A stretch of DNA of 64,000 nucleotides from Geodermatophilus nigrescens (GCF_900129495.1 NZ_FQVX01000004.1:1-64000); one strand, 5' to 3'; positions 23,891-33,480 are shown, counted from the first letter of the stretch. Translations and numbers: made by a program. Notes: generated by a model from the letters alone, not told the origin.

Positions 23891-24646
23891 ATGCCGCGCC
23901 GCCTGCTCGCGACCGCGCTGGTCCTGCTCGGCGTCGGGCTGACCGGCTGCACGGACGAGGGCGCCGATCGGCAGCCCGGCGACCCCGTGACCGCCGAGGA
24001 GGCCGAGGTGCTCGCCGGCCTGCTGGCGCGGGAGACCGAGGAGGGCGGCGCGGACGTCGTCGTCACCGCGCCCTTCGGCGAGGAGGGCCTGCTCACCCTC
24101 ACCGGCGAGGTCGACCTCGCGGGCTCGGCGGGCCGGGCGCGCGCCGTGACCTCCTACGGCGACGGGCGGCCCGACGACGTCCGCACGCTGTTCTTCACCC
24201 GCGAGCAGGTCTGGTTCGGCGACGTCCCCGGCCTGGGCGAGGCGCTCGCGGCCGCCGGCCTCCCCGACGTCCCGTTCGTGCGCCGCCCGCTGGCCACCGG
24301 CCCCGACGCGGTGCCGCTGGGCGACGTCCTCGTGCAGGTGGTGCTCAACCTGGGCGCGGAGGACGCCGACGACGCCGGCGCGTTCCTCGGTGCGGTGACC
24401 TGGGAGGGGCAGCGGTCGATCGACAGCCGGCTCGCGACGGTCTACGCGTCGGACGCGGGCTGGTCGGTGGCCGTCGACGACACCAGCGAGCTGCTGCTGC
24501 AGTACGAGACGGAGCTGCCCGGCCAGGGGACCGACGTGACGGTGACGCTGGCCGACCACGGCGCGCGGACGATCGCGCTGCCCGGTGAGGACCAGTCCCT
24601 CGACGCGACCGCGCACCCGGAGGTGGCCGCGGCCCTGGGCATCTGA
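23891..24646 (+). CDS. lipoprotein, LppX/LprG-like
   Basis: A 251-residue exported lipoprotein. The signal peptide MPRRLLATALVLLGVGLTGC ends in a lipobox LTGC, with Cys20 as the lipidated residue. The mature part (TLTGEVDLAGSAGRARAVTSYGDG; LFFTREQVWFGDV) resembles the half-barrel lipoproteins LppX/LprA/LprG that carry lipids in mycobacteria; the match is by pattern and tentative. No catalytic motif is visible. A TACGCT hexamer sits 7 bases upstream of the ATG and no ribosome site exists, implying a leaderless mRNA. It is followed by a terminator shared with the convergent YqgE gene. Confidence 0.75.
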   Translation: MPRRLLATALVLLGVGLTGCTDEGADRQPGDPVTAEEAEVLAGLLARETEEGGADVVVTAPFGEEGLLTLTGEVDLAGSAGRARAVTSYGDGRPDDVRTLFFTREQVWFGDVPGLGEALAAAGLPDVPFVRRPLATGPDAVPLGDVLVQVVLNLGAEDADDAGAFLGAVTWEGQRSIDSRLATVYASDAGWSVAVDDTSELLLQYETELPGQGTDVTVTLADHGARTIALPGEDQSLDATAHPEVAAALGI

Positions 24647-24677
24647 CGGCGCCTCGCACCGGGGCCCGGACATGGGA

Positions 24678-24712
24678 GGAGGGGGCGGCCTCTTCCCCAG
24701 ACCGCCCCCTCC
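24678..24712 (+). terminator. terminator of the lipoprotein gene
   Basis: Arms GGAGGGGGCGG (24678-24688) and its complement (24702-24712) pair perfectly over 11 bases with a 13-base loop; flanking CCCGGA/TCCGGG adds a lower stem. It lies 31 bases beyond the stop. Confidence 0.8.
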
Positions 24713-24778
24713 GGGGCCATTCCTACCACGGTCCGCCGGGCGGCGCCTCCCGCGACGGCGTGTCGGGGAGGGACCCAT

Positions 24779-24794
24779 CCGGTCGGGGGACCGG
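24779..24794 (-). terminator. short hairpin after the YqgE gene
   Basis: CCGGTC-GGGG-GACCGG forms a 6-base stem and 4-base loop, 9 bases beyond the minus-strand stop at 24804. It is weak on its own; the larger hairpin beyond it may help. Confidence 0.45.
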
Positions 24795-24803
24795 GCCGGG
24801 TGC

Positions 24804-25466
24804 CTAGTTGGCCGAGGGGTCGGCCGGCGCGGTCGACAGCACCGCCAGGCGGCCCCGCTGGCGGCCGAGCACCGCGCGCCACAGCTCCGGGCCGGACAGG
24901 TCGCTGAGCACGTCGTCGGGGGTGCCGGGCACGCATGCCCAGGCGCCCTCGGCGAGCTCGCCGGCCAGCTGCCCGGGCGACCACCCGGCGTACCCGGCGA
25001 ACACCCGCAGCCCGGTCAGGCCGCCGTCGAGGGCGTCGGGGTCGGCGTCGAGGTCGACGAGGTAGACGTCGCCGGCCACCCGCCGCAGGCCGGCCGGCTC
25101 GGCGCCCTCGCCGGGGCACGCGGCCAGGCACAGCGCCGTGTCGGTCTCGCACGGGCCGCCCACGTGGAACACCCCGGGCTCGACGGCGAGGTCGCACCAG
25201 CCGGGCAGCACGTCGCGGATCTCGACCTGGCTCGGGCGGCCCAGGACGACGCCGAGGGTGCCGCTGTCGTTGTGGTCGAGCACGTAGACGACGGTGCCCG
25301 CGAAGTTCGGGTCGCTCAGCGCCGGCATCGCCACCAGCAGCGACCCGGGGCCGACGTCGTCGAGGGTGCCCGTGGACAGCTGGGGCACCGCCGCGCGGCG
25401 TCGGCCCGGGACGGCCGGAGCGGGGCGGCCGGACTCGGGATCGGGTGACGAGGGCACCGAGGACAT
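24804..25466 (-). CDS. YqgE/AlgH (UPF0301, DUF179) family protein
   Basis: A 220-residue cytoplasmic protein of unknown biochemical role. The conserved DUF179 pattern is plain: GSLLVAMPALSDPNFAGTVVYVLDHNDSGTLGVVLGRPS at about 41-79, HVGGPCETD near 110, and RVFAGYAGWSPGQLAGELAEGAW at about 163-185. The first 30 residues are a Pro/Arg-rich extension. It is the homologue of mycobacterial Rv0038. It is divergent from the MFS gene, with 63 bases between starts, as Rv0037c and Rv0038 also neighbour each other. The family name AlgH comes from alginate regulation in Pseudomonas, which does not apply directly here. Confidence 0.93.
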   Translation of the reverse strand: MSSVPSSPDPESGRPAPAVPGRRRAAVPQLSTGTLDDVGPGSLLVAMPALSDPNFAGTVVYVLDHNDSGTLGVVLGRPSQVEIRDVLPGWCDLAVEPGVFHVGGPCETDTALCLAACPGEGAEPAGLRRVAGDVYLVDLDADPDALDGGLTGLRVFAGYAGWSPGQLAGELAEGAWACVPGTPDDVLSDLSGPELWRAVLGRQRGRLAVLSTAPADPSAN

Positions 25467-25517
25467 CGATCCCAGTGTGCAACAGTCCGGCCTCCGGGGG
25501 AGGGCGAGGCCGCACCG

Positions 25518-25523
25518 TACGGT
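25518..25523 (+). promoter_or_regulatory. -10 box of a leaderless MFS gene
   Basis: TACGGT is followed by 6 bases and the GTG at 25530. Confidence 0.5.
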
Positions 25524-25529
25524 GAGCAG

Positions 25530-26846
25530 GTGCCGCGCGCCGACACCTCCGTGCGGCACCTGCTCGCCCGCGGCGACTTCCGCCGGCTGCTGGCCACGCG
25601 CCTGCTCGCCCAGTCCGGCGACGGCGTCCTGCAGGCCGCGCTGGCCGGCACGGTGCTGTTCAACCCGCAGCGGGCGGCCGACCCGGTCGACGTCGCCGCC
25701 GCCTTCGCCGTCCTGCTGCTGCCCTACTCGGTGGTCGGGCCGTTCGCCGGCGTGTGGCTGGACCGGTGGAGCCGCCGGCAGGTGCTGGTGCGGGCGAACC
25801 TGCTGCGCGCCGGGCTGGTCGCCGTCGTGGCCGCGCTGGTGCTGGCCGGCGACGCCGGGGTCCCCTTCTACGCGGCGGGGCTGGCCGTCTTCGCCGTCAC
25901 CCGCTTCCTGCTGTCGGCGCTGTCGGCGGGGCTGCCGCACACCACCGACCCGGAGTCGCTGGTGCCGGCGAACGCGCTGGCGACGACGTCCGGCGCGGTG
26001 GCCACGGTGGCCGGGGGGCTCGTGGCGCTCGGCCTGCTGCAGCTCGCCCCGCCCGGCGACGCCGCCTACGCGGCCGTGGCGCTGTCGGCGGCGCTGCCGT
26101 GGCTGGCCTCGGCCGCCGTCGCCGCCGGGTTCGCGACGGCGTACCTGGGGCCGGACTCCGGCGCCGGCCCGGCGCCGGTCGCGGCGCGGGAGGTGCTGCG
26201 CGGCATGGTCGCCGGCGCCCGGCACGTGGCCGCGCACCCGCCGGCCGCCGCGGCGCTGGCCGCCATCGGCGCGCACCGGCTCTGCTACGGCCTGCTGACG
26301 CTGCTCACGCTGCTGCTCTACCGGAACACGCTGACCGAGGGCGCGGGGACGCTGTTCGCCGGCGGGCTCGTGGGCCTGGGCCAGGTGCTCGCCGCCGGGT
26401 CGGCCGGCACGCTGCTGGCGGCCGCCGTGACGCCCGCGGCGGTGCGGCGGCTGGGCGCCCGCGGCTGGGTCCTCCTGCTGCTCGTGGCCGGCGGGGTGCT
26501 GCAGCTCGCGCTCGTGCTGACGTTCGCGCCGCCCGGCATGGTCGCCTCCGGGCTGGTGCTCGGCTTCGTCGCGCAGGGCGTGAAGATCTGCGTCGACGCC
26601 ACCCTGCAGCGCTGCGTCGACGACGACTTCCGCGGCCGCGTGTTCTCCGTCTACGACACGCTGGTCAACGTCACCTTCGTCGCGGCGCTCGTGGCCGGGG
26701 CGTTCCTGCTACCCGCGTCGGGGCGGTCGGTGCCGGCGCTGGTGGTCGTCGCCGGCGTCTACCTGCTGACCGCGGCCGGCTACGCCCGGGTCACCCGGAC
26801 CCACCGGGAACCGGACCGGGGAGCCGGCCCGGCGGCGGCCCGGTAG
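25530..26846 (+). CDS. MFS transporter
   Basis: A 438-residue membrane transporter with about 12 helices, homologous by position to mycobacterial Rv0037c. The MFS loop between helices 2 and 3 reads GVWLDRWSRRQVLV at about 74-87. The second half has a matching basic loop (RRLGARGW). Hydrophobic segments recur every 25-30 residues up to LVVVAGVYLLTAAGYA. The GTG at 25530 directly follows a -10 box, so the mRNA is probably leaderless. No substrate can be named; the family member in Mtb is also uncharacterised. It is divergent from the YqgE gene and convergent with the metalloprotease gene at 26894, with 47 bases between stops. Confidence 0.88.
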   Translation: MPRADTSVRHLLARGDFRRLLATRLLAQSGDGVLQAALAGTVLFNPQRAADPVDVAAAFAVLLLPYSVVGPFAGVWLDRWSRRQVLVRANLLRAGLVAVVAALVLAGDAGVPFYAAGLAVFAVTRFLLSALSAGLPHTTDPESLVPANALATTSGAVATVAGGLVALGLLQLAPPGDAAYAAVALSAALPWLASAAVAAGFATAYLGPDSGAGPAPVAAREVLRGMVAGARHVAAHPPAAAALAAIGAHRLCYGLLTLLTLLLYRNTLTEGAGTLFAGGLVGLGQVLAAGSAGTLLAAAVTPAAVRRLGARGWVLLLLVAGGVLQLALVLTFAPPGMVASGLVLGFVAQGVKICVDATLQRCVDDDFRGRVFSVYDTLVNVTFVAALVAGAFLLPASGRSVPALVVVAGVYLLTAAGYARVTRTHREPDRGAGPAAAR

Positions 26847-26893
26847 CGGCGTCCCGGTCGGCGGCTCGGCGGCGGTGGCTCGGCGGCGGCGGC

Positions 26894-27991
26894 TCAGAGG
26901 CCGGGCTCGCACTCCCCCTCGCCCAGGCGCGCCAGCCCGGCGAGGTCGCCGGGGCCGAAGCCCGTCTGGCCGGTGTTGGTCGCGTGCATCAGCGCGCTGG
27001 GGTCGTCGACGTGGTCCAGGCCCACCACGTGGCCGAGCTCGTGCATGAGCACGGCGCGGACGTCCTCGCGCCCGCCGGGGGACAGCGCCGCACCGGCCGA
27101 CCAGCCGGCGTCGAGGGTGACGGCGCCGGAGACGTACACCCACGGGCCCCCCGCCGAGTAGGCGACGCTGCCGCCGAGCCCGGCGACGGTGTCGGCGAGC
27201 TCGGGCACCTCCTCCGGCGTCGACCAGCTGACCAGCACCGGCGCCCAGCGGTCGCCGTAGCGCTCGGGCTGGTAGGCCGGGCGCTGCTCCGACCACGCCT
27301 CGTCGGTGGTCCCGTCGGCCACGAACCGCAGGCCGGTCGCCGCCGACACCCGCGCGACGGCGTCGGCGACGAGCGCCTCCGCGTCGGCCGGGGCGCCGTC
27401 CAGCGCGACGACGTAGTGCACCGGGCGGCAGGGGTCGTAGGCGACGGGGGCGACGCCGTCGGCCTGGCGCTGGACGAAGGCGTACCCGCCGACGTCCGGG
27501 GCGGCACCGGGCCGGCCGAGGGGCGCGGCCTCCGACTCGAGGCCCGGGGGCGGGCGGTCGCCGTCCACCCCGAGCAGGCCGCCGCCGGGGGAGAGGTCCG
27601 GGGTGCCGGCAGCCGGCGCGGGCAGCCCGCCGGCGAGGTGCGCGGCGCCCAGGCTCAGCGCGACGACGGCGGCGACCGTCAGCAGGGCGCGGGCGGGGGA
27701 GGAGCGGCGGCGCGGCGCGGGCGGCGCCCAGGTGCGCCAGCCCGGCGGCGCGACGGGCCGGCCGGTCGCCTGGTCGAGCACCCACTGCGGCACCCGCCCG
27801 GTGGGGGAGGTGGGCACCGGCGGCGGGCCCCACGCGGGAGGTCCCGCGGGTGGCACGGCGGGCGGCGGCGGGCCCCACGCGGGAGGTGCCGGCGGCGGCG
27901 CCCACGCGGGCGGGAGCGGGCCGCCGGAGCCGGGCAGTTCCGAGGGCCACGGCGGCCGCCCGCCCCGGCCGTCCTGGTGTCCCCCGTGCAC
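26894..27991 (-). CDS. membrane-anchored matrixin-like zinc metalloprotease (copy 1)
   Basis: A 365-residue protein with its catalytic part outside the cell. The zinc site is HELGHVVGLDH near residues 321-331, and a Met-turn follows (ALMHA). This is the matrixin/metzincin HExxHxxGxxH signature. The N-terminal 130 residues are Pro-rich and start with a DGRGGRPPWPSE motif shared with the neighbouring copy. Then come a short PQWVLDQATGRPV segment reminiscent of DUF2510 and one membrane helix (ARALLTVAAVVALSLGAAHLA). The GTG at 27991 has GGGGAGGG upstream and aligns with the start of copy 2. A Cys pair (DPCRPVH; GECEPGL) flanks the domain and could form a disulfide. Substrate unknown. Confidence 0.85.
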   Translation of the reverse strand: MHGGHQDGRGGRPPWPSELPGSGGPLPPAWAPPPAPPAWGPPPPAVPPAGPPAWGPPPVPTSPTGRVPQWVLDQATGRPVAPPGWRTWAPPAPRRRSSPARALLTVAAVVALSLGAAHLAGGLPAPAAGTPDLSPGGGLLGVDGDRPPPGLESEAAPLGRPGAAPDVGGYAFVQRQADGVAPVAYDPCRPVHYVVALDGAPADAEALVADAVARVSAATGLRFVADGTTDEAWSEQRPAYQPERYGDRWAPVLVSWSTPEEVPELADTVAGLGGSVAYSAGGPWVYVSGAVTLDAGWSAGAALSPGGREDVRAVLMHELGHVVGLDHVDDPSALMHATNTGQTGFGPGDLAGLARLGEGECEPGL

Positions 27992-28088
27992 GCGCGCCCT
28001 CCCCGTCGGTCCCCCGCGGATCCTCCCGGTCCGGGCGCCTCCGGTGTACCGGCCGCGAACGCCCGGCCACCCCGAGGGGGGAGCGAGG

Positions 28089-29012
28089 TCAGAGGTCGGG
28101 CTCGCAGGCCCCGCGGCCGAGGCGCGCCAGGCCGGCGCGGTCGCCGGGTCCGAGCGCGCGCTGGCCGTCGTTGTGCGCGTACATGAGCTCACCGGCGTCC
28201 TCGACGTGCCCGAGGCCCACCACGTGCGCGAGCTCGTGCACCAGCACCGCCGACACCGCGCCGCGCCCCTCCGGGGTGGCGGCCCGGTCGGCGGCCCAGT
28301 CGGCGTCGACGAGCACGCTGCCGGTGACGTAGACGGCGGGGCCGCCCGCGCGCACCGCGTCGCTGCCGCCGCGCGCGGCGATGCCCCCGCCGACGTCGGG
28401 GTTCGCGGCCGGCGGCTCGAAGGAGACCAGCACCGGCGCCCAGCGGTCGCCGTAGCGCGCCGGCTGGAAGGCGGGCCGGTCGCGGGTGACCCGCTCGTCG
28501 GTGCTGCCGTCGTGGACGAACGTCAGGCCGGTGGCCGCGGCGACCTCCGCGACGGCGCCGGCGACGAGCTCCTCGGCGCCCGCGGGGGCGTCGTCGGGCC
28601 GGAGGACCCAGTGGACGGCGCGGCACGGGTCGTAGGCGACCGGGCTCGCGCCGTCGTCCTGGAGGCCCAGGTACTCCCAGGTGCCCGCGGCGGGGGCCGG
28701 GGGCGGGGTGCCGAGCGGGCCGGCCGACGCGCCGGTGCCGGGCGACGGCCGCGTGCCGGCCGGGGCCGCCGCGACCGCGCCCTCGGGCAGGCGGAAGTCG
28801 TACCGGTCCGCTCCCCGGGCGTCGCCCGCCCCCCGGCCGGCCAGCCAGAGCAGCAGCCCCAGGGCGAGGACCGCGGCGGTGGCCTCGCGCACCCGGGAGC
28901 GGGGGAGGACGGGCCGGCGCAGACCCGGCGCCGGCGGCCACAGCGCGGCCGCGCCGCCCTCGGAGGGCCACGGCGGCCGGCGCGCGCGACCGTCCGGTAC
29001 CCCTGCGTGCAC
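28089..29012 (-). CDS. membrane-anchored matrixin-like zinc metalloprotease (copy 2)
   Basis: A 307-residue paralogue of the downstream gene. It begins MHAGVPDGRARRPPWPSE, sharing the RPPWPSE motif with copy 1. One membrane helix (AAVLALGLLLWLAG) is followed by a secreted domain with VAYDPCRAVHWVL, ARYGDRWAPVLVSF, the zinc site HELAHVVGLGH and a Met-turn ELMYAH. It ends ACEPDL where copy 1 ends ECEPGL. It lacks the Pro-rich segment of copy 1. The two genes lie in tandem with 97 bases between them and most likely arose by duplication. Catalytic residues are intact in both, so both may be active. Their role, perhaps in surface protein processing, is inference. Confidence 0.85.
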   Translation of the reverse strand: MHAGVPDGRARRPPWPSEGGAAALWPPAPGLRRPVLPRSRVREATAAVLALGLLLWLAGRGAGDARGADRYDFRLPEGAVAAAPAGTRPSPGTGASAGPLGTPPPAPAAGTWEYLGLQDDGASPVAYDPCRAVHWVLRPDDAPAGAEELVAGAVAEVAAATGLTFVHDGSTDERVTRDRPAFQPARYGDRWAPVLVSFEPPAANPDVGGGIAARGGSDAVRAGGPAVYVTGSVLVDADWAADRAATPEGRGAVSAVLVHELAHVVGLGHVEDAGELMYAHNDGQRALGPGDRAGLARLGRGACEPDL

Positions 29013-29092
29013 GCCTGCTCCCGTCCCGCGGTCCGGCGCTCCGTCCTACCGGCGCGGGGCGGGCCGCGGGAGGGGCCGGACGGGGGCCGTCA

Positions 29093-29159
29093 CCCGGGCG
29101 GGGGAGGCGCTCAGGACAGGGCGAAGGGGCGCCCGGGCCCGGGCGGGGAGGCGCTCAGG
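29093..29159. repeat. direct repeat spanning the pcnA stop codon
   Basis: CCCGGGCGGGGGAGGCGCTCAGG (23 bases; 29093-29115) recurs at 29138-29159 with one base fewer. The second copy includes the reverse-complemented pcnA stop (TCA, 29155-29157). It looks like a small duplication of the pcnA 3' end. Confidence 0.65.
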
Positions 29160-30639
29160 CCCGGGCGGCCCACCAGGCGCGCAGCTCCGCCTCGGCCTCG
29201 TCGGGGTCGAGCGGGCCGCGCTCGAGGCGCAGGTCCTTGAGGAACCGCCACGCCTCGCCGACCTCGCGGCCGGGGCCGATGCCCAGGATCTCCATGATCG
29301 CGTTGCCGTCGAGGTCGGGCCGCACCCGCGCGAGGTCCTCGGCCGCGGACAGCTCGGCGATCCGGTGCTCCAGCGAGTCGTAGGTGGCCGACAGCGCCGC
29401 GGCCCGGCGCCGGTTGCGCGTCGTGCAGTCCGAGCGCACCAGCTTGTGCAGCCGGGGCAGCAGGTCGCCGGCGTCGGTGACGTAGCGGCGCACCGCCGAG
29501 TCGGTCCACTCCCCGCGGCCGTAGCCGTGGAACCGCAGGTGCAGGAACGTCAGCCGCGCGACCTGCTCCACGACCTCCTTGGGGTAGCGCAGCGCCGTCA
29601 GCCGCTTGCGGACCAGCTTGGCGCCGACCACCTCGTGGTGGTGGAAGGAGACCCGCCCGCGCGGCTCGTGCCGGCGGGTGGCCGGCTTGCCGATGTCGTG
29701 CAGCAGGGCCGCCAGGCGCAGCACCAGGTCCGGCGACGCCGCGTCCGGGTCCGCCCGCTCCAGCGCGATCGCCCGGTCGAGCACGGTCAGCGAGTGGGAG
29801 TAGACGTCCTTGTGCTGGTGGTGCTCGTCGATCTCCATCCGCAGCGCCGGGAGCTCCGGCAGCACGACATCAGCCAGGCCGGAGGAGACGAACAGCTCCA
29901 GCGCCGCGCGGGGGGCGTCCTGCAGCAGCGTCTTGGACAGCTCGGCCTGCACGCGCTCGGGCGTGATGCGGGACAGCTGGCCCGACATGTCGGTGAGCGC
30001 CCCGACCACCTCGTCGACCGGGGTGAGCCCGAGTTGGGCGACGAAGCGCACCGCGCGCAGCATGCGCAGCGGGTCGTCGGCGAAGGAGTCCGACGCGCGG
30101 CCGGGCGTGCGCAGCCGCCGCGCGAGCAGGTCGCCGAGGCCGCCGAAGGGGTCGGTCACCGTGCGGTCGGGGCCCAGTGACACCGCCATCGCGTTGACGG
30201 TGAAGTCGCGGCGGGCGAGGTCGTCGGTCAGCGACGTCCCCCAGGCGACCTCCGGGTTGCGCGACTCGCGGTCGTAGCGGTCGGCGCGGAAGGTGGTGAT
30301 CTCCAGCCGCGTGCCGCGGACCTCGGCGCCCACCGTGCCGAAGGCGATGCCCTGGTTCCACGTGGAACCCGCCCAGCCGCGCAGCAGGCCGAGCACCTGC
30401 TCGGGACGGGCGTCGGTGGTGACGTCGAGGTCGCCGTCGGGGAGGCTCGCGCCGGTGCCGGCGGCCAGCAGCGCGTCGCGCACCGACCCGCCGACGAGGT
30501 GCGCCTCGAAGCCCGCCGCGGCGAACCGCTCGCCGAGCTCGACCAGCACGGGGGACACGTCGACCAGCGCGCGCACGGTCTCCTGGACCGCCGGCGGAAC
30601 GGGCTCGGCGGCCGGACGACTCTGGGGCTCTCCGGACAC
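29155..30639 (-). CDS. pcnA: CCA tRNA nucleotidyltransferase / poly(A) polymerase family
   Basis: A 494-residue enzyme that adds or repairs the CCA end of tRNA. The polymerase head has [12 protein letters not shown] at about 47-58, the metal-binding pair [10 protein letters not shown] and [11 protein letters not shown], and [14 protein letters not shown]-terminal HD phosphohydrolase region follows ([12 protein letters not shown]). Its C-terminus matches actinobacterial Rv3907c-type proteins. The start is a GTG at 30639. It is divergent from the Nudix gene (41 bases between starts), an arrangement conserved in actinobacteria. A perfect parS site, GTTCCACGTGGAAC (30355-30368), is embedded in the codons for a STWNQG segment, within sequence that also encodes protein. 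Confidence 0.95.
   Translation of the reverse strand: MSGEPQSRPAAEPVPPAVQETVRALVDVSPVLVELGERFAAAGFEAHLVGGSVRDALLAAGTGASLPDGDLDVTTDARPEQVLGLLRGWAGSTWNQGIAFGTVGAEVRGTRLEITTFRADRYDRESRNPEVAWGTSLTDDLARRDFTVNAMAVSLGPDRTVTDPFGGLGDLLARRLRTPGRASDSFADDPLRMLRAVRFVAQLGLTPVDEVVGALTDMSGQLSRITPERVQAELSKTLLQDAPRAALELFVSSGLADVVLPELPALRMEIDEHHQHKDVYSHSLTVLDRAIALERADPDAASPDLVLRLAALLHDIGKPATRRHEPRGRVSFHHHEVVGAKLVRKRLTALRYPKEVVEQVARLTFLHLRFHGYGRGEWTDSAVRRYVTDAGDLLPRLHKLVRSDCTTRNRRRAAALSATYDSLEHRIAELSAAEDLARVRPDLDGNAIMEILGIGPGREVGEAWRFLKDLRLERGPLDPDEAEAELRAWWAARA
30355..30368. promoter_or_regulatory. parS site inside pcnA
   Basis: GTTCCACGTGGAAC is a perfect 14-base palindrome identical to the sites at 45175 and 58966. 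The flanking bases extend it to GGTTCC...GGAACC, 16 bases. Confidence 0.8.
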
Positions 30640-30668
30640 GACGAGCCAGGGTAGGCGACGTCTCGCGC

Positions 30669-30674
30669 TACCCT
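30669..30674 (+). promoter_or_regulatory. -10 box of the leaderless Nudix gene
   Basis: TACCCT is followed by 6 bases and the ATG at 30681. Confidence 0.5.
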
Positions 30675-30680
30675 CCTGGC

Positions 30681-31157
30681 ATGGCAGGGACCGGCGGACG
30701 AGGGCGCCCCGGGCGGCGTCTGCGCCGGGTCGACGAGACCTCCGCGGGGGGCCTCGTGGTCGCCGACGACGGCGTCTCCGGCCCCCGCGCCGCGCTGATC
30801 GGCCGCACCGACCGCCGCGGCCGCCTGCTGTGGTCGCTGCCCAAGGGCCACATCGAGGAGGGCGAGACCCCGGAGGACACCGCCGTCCGGGAGGTCGCCG
30901 AGGAGACCGGGATCATCGGCGAGGTCCTCGCCCCGCTCGGGATCATCGACTTCTGGTTCGTGGCCGAGGGCCGGCGCGTGCACAAGACGGTCCACCACTT
31001 CCTGCTGCGCGCCATCGGTGGCGCCCTGTCCGACGCCGACGTCGAGGTGACCGAGGTCGCCTGGGTGCCCCTCGACGAGCTGAGCGGCCGGCTGGCCTAC
31101 GCCGACGAGCGGGCGCTGGTCGAACGCGCGCCGGCACTGCTCGCCGACAGTGCGTGA
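30681..31157 (+). CDS. Nudix hydrolase, MutT4-like
   Basis: A 158-residue pyrophosphohydrolase. The Nudix box is complete: [22 protein letters not shown] at about 57-78 (GX5EX7REUXEEXGU). A basic N-terminal stretch ([14 protein letters not shown]) leads into [12 protein letters not shown]. The position next to pcnA and the DUF6049-murJ cluster matches mycobacterial Rv3908 (MutT4). Substrates may be (d)NTPs, GTP or ADP-ribose; the box alone does not say. The ATG at 30681 follows a -10 hexamer, so the mRNA is probably leaderless. The stop overlaps the next gene by 8 bases, making it the first gene of the operon. Confidence 0.93.
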   Translation: MAGTGGRGRPGRRLRRVDETSAGGLVVADDGVSGPRAALIGRTDRRGRLLWSLPKGHIEEGETPEDTAVREVAEETGIIGEVLAPLGIIDFWFVAEGRRVHKTVHHFLLRAIGGALSDADVEVTEVAWVPLDELSGRLAYADERALVERAPALLADSA

Positions 31158-33480
31158 CCCCTCGCGCGAGGTCCGTCCCAGGCACGAGACGCCCGCGGCC
31201 GGGACCGGCCGGCGCCGGGGGACCGCGACGCGCTGCCCCCGCACGGGTCTCGGTGCCGGCCTGACCGCGGCGCTGCTCGCCCTCCCGCTGCTCGCCCTCC
31301 CCCCGGCGGCCCTGCCGCAGGCCGCCGCCGCCCCGGCCCCGCCCGCGGCCCCGGCGCCCGACCCCGAGCGCCCGGTGACCGTCTCGCTCACCCGCTTCGA
31401 CCCGCGCACGGTCGCGCCCGGCGGCACGGTCACGCTGGCCGGCACGCTGACCAACACCGGCACCGAGGCGCTCGGCGACCTCGGCGTGCGGCTGCAGCGC
31501 GGCGCGGTGGTCACCAGCCGGGCCGATCTGCTGGCCAACGACGCCGACCCCGACCCGGCCACCGCCGTCACGGCCCCGTTCCAGCCCCTCGACGGCGTCC
31601 TCGAGCCCGGCGGCACCCTGTCGTTCACCTACACGGCCACCACCGCCGACCTGCAGCTCGACCGCGACGGCGTCTACCCGGTGCTGCTCAACGTCAACGG
31701 CACCGACCCCGAGGGCGAGCCGTCGCGGGTCGGCGAGATCGCCACCTCCGTGGTGCAGCAGACCGTCGCCCCCGCGGCCGCGACGTCGGTGGCCTGGCTG
31801 TGGCCGCTGGTCGAGCGCACGCACCGGGACGCCTCCGGCGGGTTCGTCGACGACGGCCTCACCGCGCTGGTGTCCGAGAACGGCCGGCTCGACCGGGCGC
31901 TCGCCGTCCTCGAGCGGCTGCCCACGGTGCTCGCCCCGGGCGCACCGGACGCCGCCCCGGTCGCCCCCGTGACCGTCGCCGTCGACCCGGCGCTGGTCGA
32001 GGAGCTCTCGCTCATGGCCGAGGGCCCGTACGACGTCGCCGGCGAGGAGGGCGCGGGCACCGGCACCGAGGCCGCCGCCGCGTGGCTGGAGCGGCTGCGC
32101 GCCGTGGCCGCCGACCATCCCGTGCTCGCCCTGTCCTACGGCGACGTCGACGCCGACGCGCTGGTGGCCGCGGGGCTGCCCGGCGCGGTCGCGCGCAGCC
32201 TGCCCGCGGGACCCGACACCACCGGGGACTCGACGGCCGACGACGAGACCGCCCCCGGCCCGGCCGGCGCGGCGCTGCTCGCCGAGGTGCTGGGCGTGAC
32301 CCCGCGCACCGACCTCGCCTGGGCCGCCGGGGGCTCGCTGCGCGCCGACACCCTCGGCACGCTGCGCGACGGCGGCGTCGAGCGGGTCGTCGTCGCCTCC
32401 AGCGCGCTGTCCGGCGGGGAGGCGGTGCTCGGGACCACCGGCGACGGCGCGGCCGCCCGCACCACCGTGCCCGGCGCGGACGGCCCCGTGGAGGCGCTCG
32501 CGGCCGACAGCGGCCTGTCCGCCGTCGTCGGCGCGGCCGGCAGCACCGCCGGCGGCCCGCGGGTGGCCGAGCAGCGCTACCTCGCCGAGCTGGTGCTGCT
32601 CTCCCAGCAGCCGGTCGCCGACCCCGCAGGGCAGTCCGTGCTGGTGGCCCCGCCGCGCGACGTCGACCCCGAGCCCGAGGCGGTCGCCGCGATGATCGCC
32701 GACACCGCGCTGCCGGGGCTGCGGCCGGCCTCGCTCGCCGACCTGGCCGCCGGTCCCGTCGCCGAGGCCGGCGAGCCGGTGCAGCCCGCCGAGGCCGCGG
32801 CGCTCGACCCCGAGGGCCTGGCCGACCTCGCCGGCGCCGAGGGCGTGCGCGACGACCTCGCCGGCGCCGTCGTCGGCGACCCCGACGAGGCGCTGGCCCC
32901 CTACGACCGGGCGCTGTCCCGGACCGCCTCGGCGTCCTGGCGCGACGAGCCGGCCGCCTTCCGCACCGCCGCCGCCGACCTGCGCGACGCCCTGGGCGAC
33001 CTGCGCGGCCGCGTCACGCTGCTGGCCCCGGCCGACGGCACCTACAGCCTCGCCTCCAGCGACGCGCCGCTCGTGCTCACCGTGCAGAACGACCTGCCCT
33101 TCGCCGTCCGCGTCGAGGTCGAGGCCCGCACCCGCGACAACGTCGGCCTGACCATCGGCGACCTCGGGCCCCAGGAGATCGCCCCCGGCGAGCGGACGAC
33201 GCTGGAGGTGCCCACCGAGGTCCGCCAGTCCGGCCGCTTCGCCGTCACCGCCGGCCTCACCACGCCCGACGGCGGCCCGCTCGGCGAGGACGTCGCCATC
33301 CAGGTGCGCAGCACCGCCTACGGGACCATCTCGCTGTCGATCACGATCGGCGCGGCGGTGCTGCTCGGGCTGCTCTTCCTGCGCCGCGGCGTGCTGTTCC
33401 TGCGCCGCCGCGGCCGTCCCGACGACGACGCCGGCCTGCCCGACGGCGCGGCCTTCCCGCCGAGCCGGAGCCCCGTGTGA
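31150..33480 (+). CDS. DUF6049 family membrane-anchored exported protein (Rv3909-like)
   Basis: A 776-residue exported protein. A signal-like segment ([20 protein letters not shown]) near 37-56 is followed by a large extracellular region. It opens with a beta-sandwich ([23 protein letters not shown]) and ends in a second such unit ([21 protein letters not shown]). The C-terminus has one membrane helix ([17 protein letters not shown]) and a basic tail, so the bulk faces outward. Equivalent genes precede murJ in mycobacteria and streptomycetes. The GTG at 31150 overlaps the Nudix gene by 8 bases, and the stop overlaps murJ by 4, indicating tight coupling. Its role in cell-envelope assembly is inferred from that neighbourhood. 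Confidence 0.87.
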   Translation: MRDPSREVRPRHETPAAGTGRRRGTATRCPRTGLGAGLTAALLALPLLALPPAALPQAAAAPAPPAAPAPDPERPVTVSLTRFDPRTVAPGGTVTLAGTLTNTGTEALGDLGVRLQRGAVVTSRADLLANDADPDPATAVTAPFQPLDGVLEPGGTLSFTYTATTADLQLDRDGVYPVLLNVNGTDPEGEPSRVGEIATSVVQQTVAPAAATSVAWLWPLVERTHRDASGGFVDDGLTALVSENGRLDRALAVLERLPTVLAPGAPDAAPVAPVTVAVDPALVEELSLMAEGPYDVAGEEGAGTGTEAAAAWLERLRAVAADHPVLALSYGDVDADALVAAGLPGAVARSLPAGPDTTGDSTADDETAPGPAGAALLAEVLGVTPRTDLAWAAGGSLRADTLGTLRDGGVERVVVASSALSGGEAVLGTTGDGAAARTTVPGADGPVEALAADSGLSAVVGAAGSTAGGPRVAEQRYLAELVLLSQQPVADPAGQSVLVAPPRDVDPEPEAVAAMIADTALPGLRPASLADLAAGPVAEAGEPVQPAEAAALDPEGLADLAGAEGVRDDLAGAVVGDPDEALAPYDRALSRTASASWRDEPAAFRTAAADLRDALGDLRGRVTLLAPADGTYSLASSDAPLVLTVQNDLPFAVRVEVEARTRDNVGLTIGDLGPQEIAPGERTTLEVPTEVRQSGRFAVTAGLTTPDGGPLGEDVAIQVRSTAYGTISLSITIGAAVLLGLLFLRRGVLFLRRRGRPDDDAGLPDGAAFPPSRSPV

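Noticed and set aside
25155-25170. CCCACGTGGAAC as a sixth parS site
   Set aside because: Only the right half-site matches; the left arm has three mismatches, and it lies in conserved YqgE codons (HVGGP).
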